A DNA stretch of 5,707 nt from JANNFX01 sp031380225 (GTDB taxonomy: Bacteria > Pseudomonadota > Alphaproteobacteria > Rhizobiales > Hyphomicrobiaceae): assembly GCA_031380225.1 (NCBI GenBank), contig JANNFX010000137.1, positions 1 to 5,707 of the forward strand, written 5' to 3'. Position numbers and translations under genes: made by a program. Shown here piece after piece: positions 5,045 to 5,707 of the stretch. Position 1 is the first letter of the stretch, and the number at the start of each line of letters is the position of its first letter. The notes beneath the pieces are model-generated. The model was not told where the DNA came from, did no database searches, and was given only the letters and a program-made list of their open reading frames with translations.

Positions 5045-5707
5045 TTACGCCATCCGGATAACAATCTTCCCATTGCCGGCCTTGGCTTCGTGCGCTTGCC
5101 GCGCATTGGCGATAGAAATTTCCGCACTGATGATCGGGCGCAATTTGCCGTCATCGACCATCGCCGCAATCTCTTCAAGTGCCGTGCGGCTTGGCTGGGT
5201 AAAGATGAAGTTGGCGCGAACATCAAATTGCTGGGCTTTTTCCTTGGCCGGTGGGAAAGCAGTGGCGACGAGGAAGCCGCCCTTTTTAAGGACGCCCCAA
5301 GAGTCTTCCTGGGTTTGCCCGCCGATCAGGTCGATCACGACATCAATGCCTTTCACCACGTCTTTAAAGTTCGTCGCTGTGCGGTCGATCACTTCATCTG
5401 CCCCCAGTGATTTCACCAGATCAATGCCCTGTCCCGATGCGGTGGTGATGACTCGCGCGCCCAGAGCCTTGGCCATCTGAATGGCCATCGTGCCGACGCC
5501 ACCGGCGCCTCCGTGGATCAAGACAATTTGCCCGCTCTTTAGTTCACCGGCACGGAGGGCGGTCAGCGCGGTTTGCGCGACCATCGGCAGGGCGGCGGCT
5601 TGGACCAACGAAAGCGTTTTTGGCTTAAGGGCGATCTGCGATTGGTTGACCGCGACATATTCGGCATACGTGCCTCCGTGACCAAAATCCGCCATTGTAT
5701 AGACTTC
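5045..5707 (-). CDS. NAD(P)-dependent MDR oxidoreductase, quinone oxidoreductase type (N-terminus outside window)
   Basis: The frame is open to the window edge, with EVYT before the first visible Met, so the true start lies outside and about 220 C-terminal residues are seen. It belongs to the medium-chain dehydrogenase/reductase superfamily. Counting from the Met at 5695, GTYAEYVAV (8-16) is the end of the catalytic domain, LPMVAQTALTAL (36-47) is the usual link, and HGGAGGVGTMAIQMAKALGA (61-80) is the dinucleotide-binding loop and helix. GADEVIDR (98-105) and DVVIDLIGG (118-126) also fit the fold. The C-terminus GNGKIVIRMA matches the 'GKxVL' end of this group. No structural-zinc Cys cluster is seen in the visible part, which suits zinc-independent quinone or enone reductases. 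It probably reduces activated C=C bonds or quinones with NADPH. It is the upstream-most visible gene of the minus-strand operon. Confidence 0.9.
   Translation of the reverse strand, partial: EVYTMADFGHGGTYAEYVAVNQSQIALKPKTLSLVQAAALPMVAQTALTALRAGELKSGQIVLIHGGAGGVGTMAIQMAKALGARVITTASGQGIDLVKSLGADEVIDRTATNFKDVVKGIDVVIDLIGGQTQEDSWGVLKKGGFLVATAFPPAKEKAQQFDVRANFIFTQPSRTALEEIAAMVDDGKLRPIISAEISIANARQAHEAKAGNGKIVIRMA

Noticed and set aside
1..5707. CRISPR arrays, tRNA or rRNA genes, toxin-antitoxin pairs, phage genes
   Set aside because: No regularly spaced repeats, cloverleaf-like sequence, rRNA sequence or typical proteins were seen on either strand.

Overview
The window looks like a stretch of chromosome from a proteobacterium, most likely a betaproteobacterium of the Burkholderiales type. 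The evidence is the moderately high GC coding sequence, a Tat-exported high-potential iron-sulfur protein (HiPIP), a single-domain periplasmic fasciclin protein, and a MerR regulator with the CECP(K/R)H-type C-terminal domain followed by a DUF3429 gene. The genus cannot be named from sequence alone.

Left part (1-1073, minus strand). Reading leftwards there is an exported fasciclin-domain protein, a 10-bp inverted repeat just past its stop, a HiPIP with all four cluster cysteines, and the start of a small membrane protein that runs off the left edge. These are envelope or periplasmic proteins of a redox or stress-response kind.

Divergent control region (1074-1295). This AT-rich gap separates the fasciclin gene from the MerR-family regulator on the plus strand. 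It contains a 9-bp perfect inverted repeat, a perfect TATAAT and several short repeats. It is the likely switch point where the regulator controls itself and the fasciclin/HiPIP side.

Plus-strand pair (1296-2749). A LitR/CarH-like MerR regulator without recognisable cobalamin-ligand motifs overlaps a DUF3429 membrane protein by 4 bp (GTGA). Relatives of this regulator are known from light or photo-oxidative stress regulons. The same role here is an inference from family and neighbours.

Convergent junction (2747-3038). Immediately past DUF3429, on the minus strand, is a sequence that folds like domains V and VI of a bacterial group II intron, with changes in the catalytic stem. It directly abuts a truncated antibiotic-biosynthesis-monooxygenase (ABM)-like gene. 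This appears to be a scar left by a mobile intron that cut off the last gene of the operon to its right.

Right part (3072-5707, minus strand). A tightly packed operon reads leftwards: an NAD(P)H quinone-oxidoreductase-like MDR enzyme (start outside the window), an alpha/beta hydrolase with Cys instead of Ser in the nucleophile elbow and no C-terminal His, a small four-helix membrane protein, a SnoaL-like protein, and the truncated ABM protein. Together they look like a set for modifying or detoxifying small reactive or aromatic/polyketide-like compounds. The substrate cannot be read from the sequence. No tRNA, rRNA, CRISPR array or complete transposon is visible.
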